Both the position numbers and the translations under genes were made by a program. Below are positions 63,598 through 64,000 of a stretch of 64,000 bases of DNA, piece after piece (position 1 is the first letter of the stretch; each line of letters starts with the position of its first letter). Under the pieces are notes generated by a model. It worked only from the letters and a program-made list of their open reading frames with translations, made no database searches and was not told the DNA's origin. The stretch comes from Fredinandcohnia onubensis. GTDB lineage: Bacteria > Bacillota > Bacilli > Bacillales > Bacillaceae_L. The stretch is taken from assembly GCF_002734285.1 (NCBI RefSeq), contig NZ_NSEA01000002.1:1-64000 (forward strand). The letters run 5' to 3'.

Positions 63598-64000
63598 ATG
63601 AAAAAATTATCTGTCCTTCTTATGCTTGTCCTCGTGTTTGGAATGGCTGGTTGCTCCCAAAATGGAGATAGTCATGAGTCCCAGGGCGAAGACCATGTAA
63701 TCGGTGATATACGTGAGGAAACAGCCTCAATTGATGTGATGCCGTCCTTTTTAGATGATAAGTCAGAGGAATTAGTGACAATATATAAAGCTGCAGCAAT
63801 GCACAAAGATCTACTTGAAACAATGCCTTGCTATTGTGGCTGTGCTGATTCTGTCGGCCATCGCGATAATTACGATTGCTTTGTTCATGACAATAAAGGC
63901 GATGCAGTTGTATGGGATGATCACGGTACAAAATGTAACGTTTGTTTAGAAATCGCAGCTACTGCCGTGCTTGAATATTCAAATGGGAAATCACCAAGTG
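63598..64000 (+). CDS. PCYCGC-motif lipoprotein (3' end outside window)
   Basis: The frame runs off the right edge with at least 134 codons. Lipobox MAGC (near 20) gives a lipoprotein on the outer face of the membrane. Later PCYCGC (near 79-84), DCFVHD, and TKCNVCLEIA show the Cys pattern of the PCYCGC family, common in Bacillus. The Cys and His residues suggest metal or redox chemistry; no function is proven. ATG 63598 has a GGAAAGG ribosome site. Confidence 0.8.
   Translation, partial: MKKLSVLLMLVLVFGMAGCSQNGDSHESQGEDHVIGDIREETASIDVMPSFLDDKSEELVTIYKAAAMHKDLLETMPCYCGCADSVGHRDNYDCFVHDNKGDAVVWDDHGTKCNVCLEIAATAVLEYSNGKSPS

Noticed and set aside
63620-63931. Minus-strand frame of 103 codons at the right edge
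   Set aside because: It is antisense to the PCYCGC lipoprotein gene, which has a lipobox, ribosome site and family motif.

Overview
The window reads as a chromosomal segment of a low-GC, spore-forming Bacillaceae (Bacillus-like) species. The support is gene content and order: a BmrA-like and a BmrC/BmrD-like multidrug exporter, YwnA/YwnB, a CsoR-CopA-CopZ copper locus, ScoA/ScoB, a YerA-like deaminase, YpmQ/YpmR/YpmS relatives and a YisZ/YitA/YitB/YitD/YitE/YitG-like set. Shine-Dalgarno sites are strong, GTG and TTG starts are frequent, and many genes end in rho-independent terminators. There is no phage, transposase or CRISPR array; it is ordinary chromosome carrying many small repeats.

Layout. 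0-0.1 kb: promoter and leader of an rRNA operon running leftward out of the window. 0.6-8.6 kb: three ABC exporter polypeptides, a manganese catalase and an AraC regulator. 8.8-13.8 kb: a small membrane protein, an auxin-efflux-type carrier, and a two-component system with an ABC-2 transporter of the bacitracin/lantibiotic-resistance type. 13.8-18.1 kb: a scarred accessory stretch with a 52-bp tandem array, the ywnA/ywnB pair with a well-formed promoter-operator, glyoxalase and SDR remnants, a SAM-I riboswitch before an FbpA-like gene, and a pentapeptide-repeat gene between 26-bp direct repeats. 18.1-24.2 kb: a siroheme/4Fe-4S reductase-like protein, a YcdB-like protein, copZ, copA and csoR, three near-identical 17-bp operators and a truncated nuclease. 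24.3-34 kb: nucleoside, ketoacid-CoA and purine metabolism (NupC, ScoAB, YerA, AzgA permease) with two LysR regulators, plus DUF1801, AlkD-like, VOC and SnoaL-like proteins. 35-50 kb: a 54-bp tandem array, cold shock protein, MsrAB, acyltransferase, MdtG-like exporter, nitronate monooxygenase, a second 52-bp array, a TrmB/LysE pair, a DUF1906 protein, AIM24, PadR-ChrA, an AAA ATPase and an HD protein. 50-57 kb: aminopeptidase, DUF2935, YpmS, YpmR, a metallophosphoesterase, a YkoP-like protein and SCO1. 57-63.2 kb: a compact operon that should reduce sulfate to sulfite and join it to phosphoenolpyruvate to make sulfolactate, flanked by YitE-like and YitG-like membrane proteins. The right edge cuts a PCYCGC lipoprotein.

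Points most worth a second look: (1) in the sulfolactate operon a histidine phosphatase sits where a ComB/YitC phosphosulfolactate phosphatase would be expected; (2) two arrays of one 52-bp tandem repeat family 28 kb apart and a third, 54-bp array with dyads; (3) about nine GGGACAGG-type palindromic repeats, one of which supplies the C-terminus of the YwnA-like regulator; (4) a shared ATACCCCCC operator linking copper control to the siroheme protein; (5) a SAM-I riboswitch in front of an Fbp-type small protein; (6) matched 21-bp sites in the TrmB/LysE divergent promoter region.
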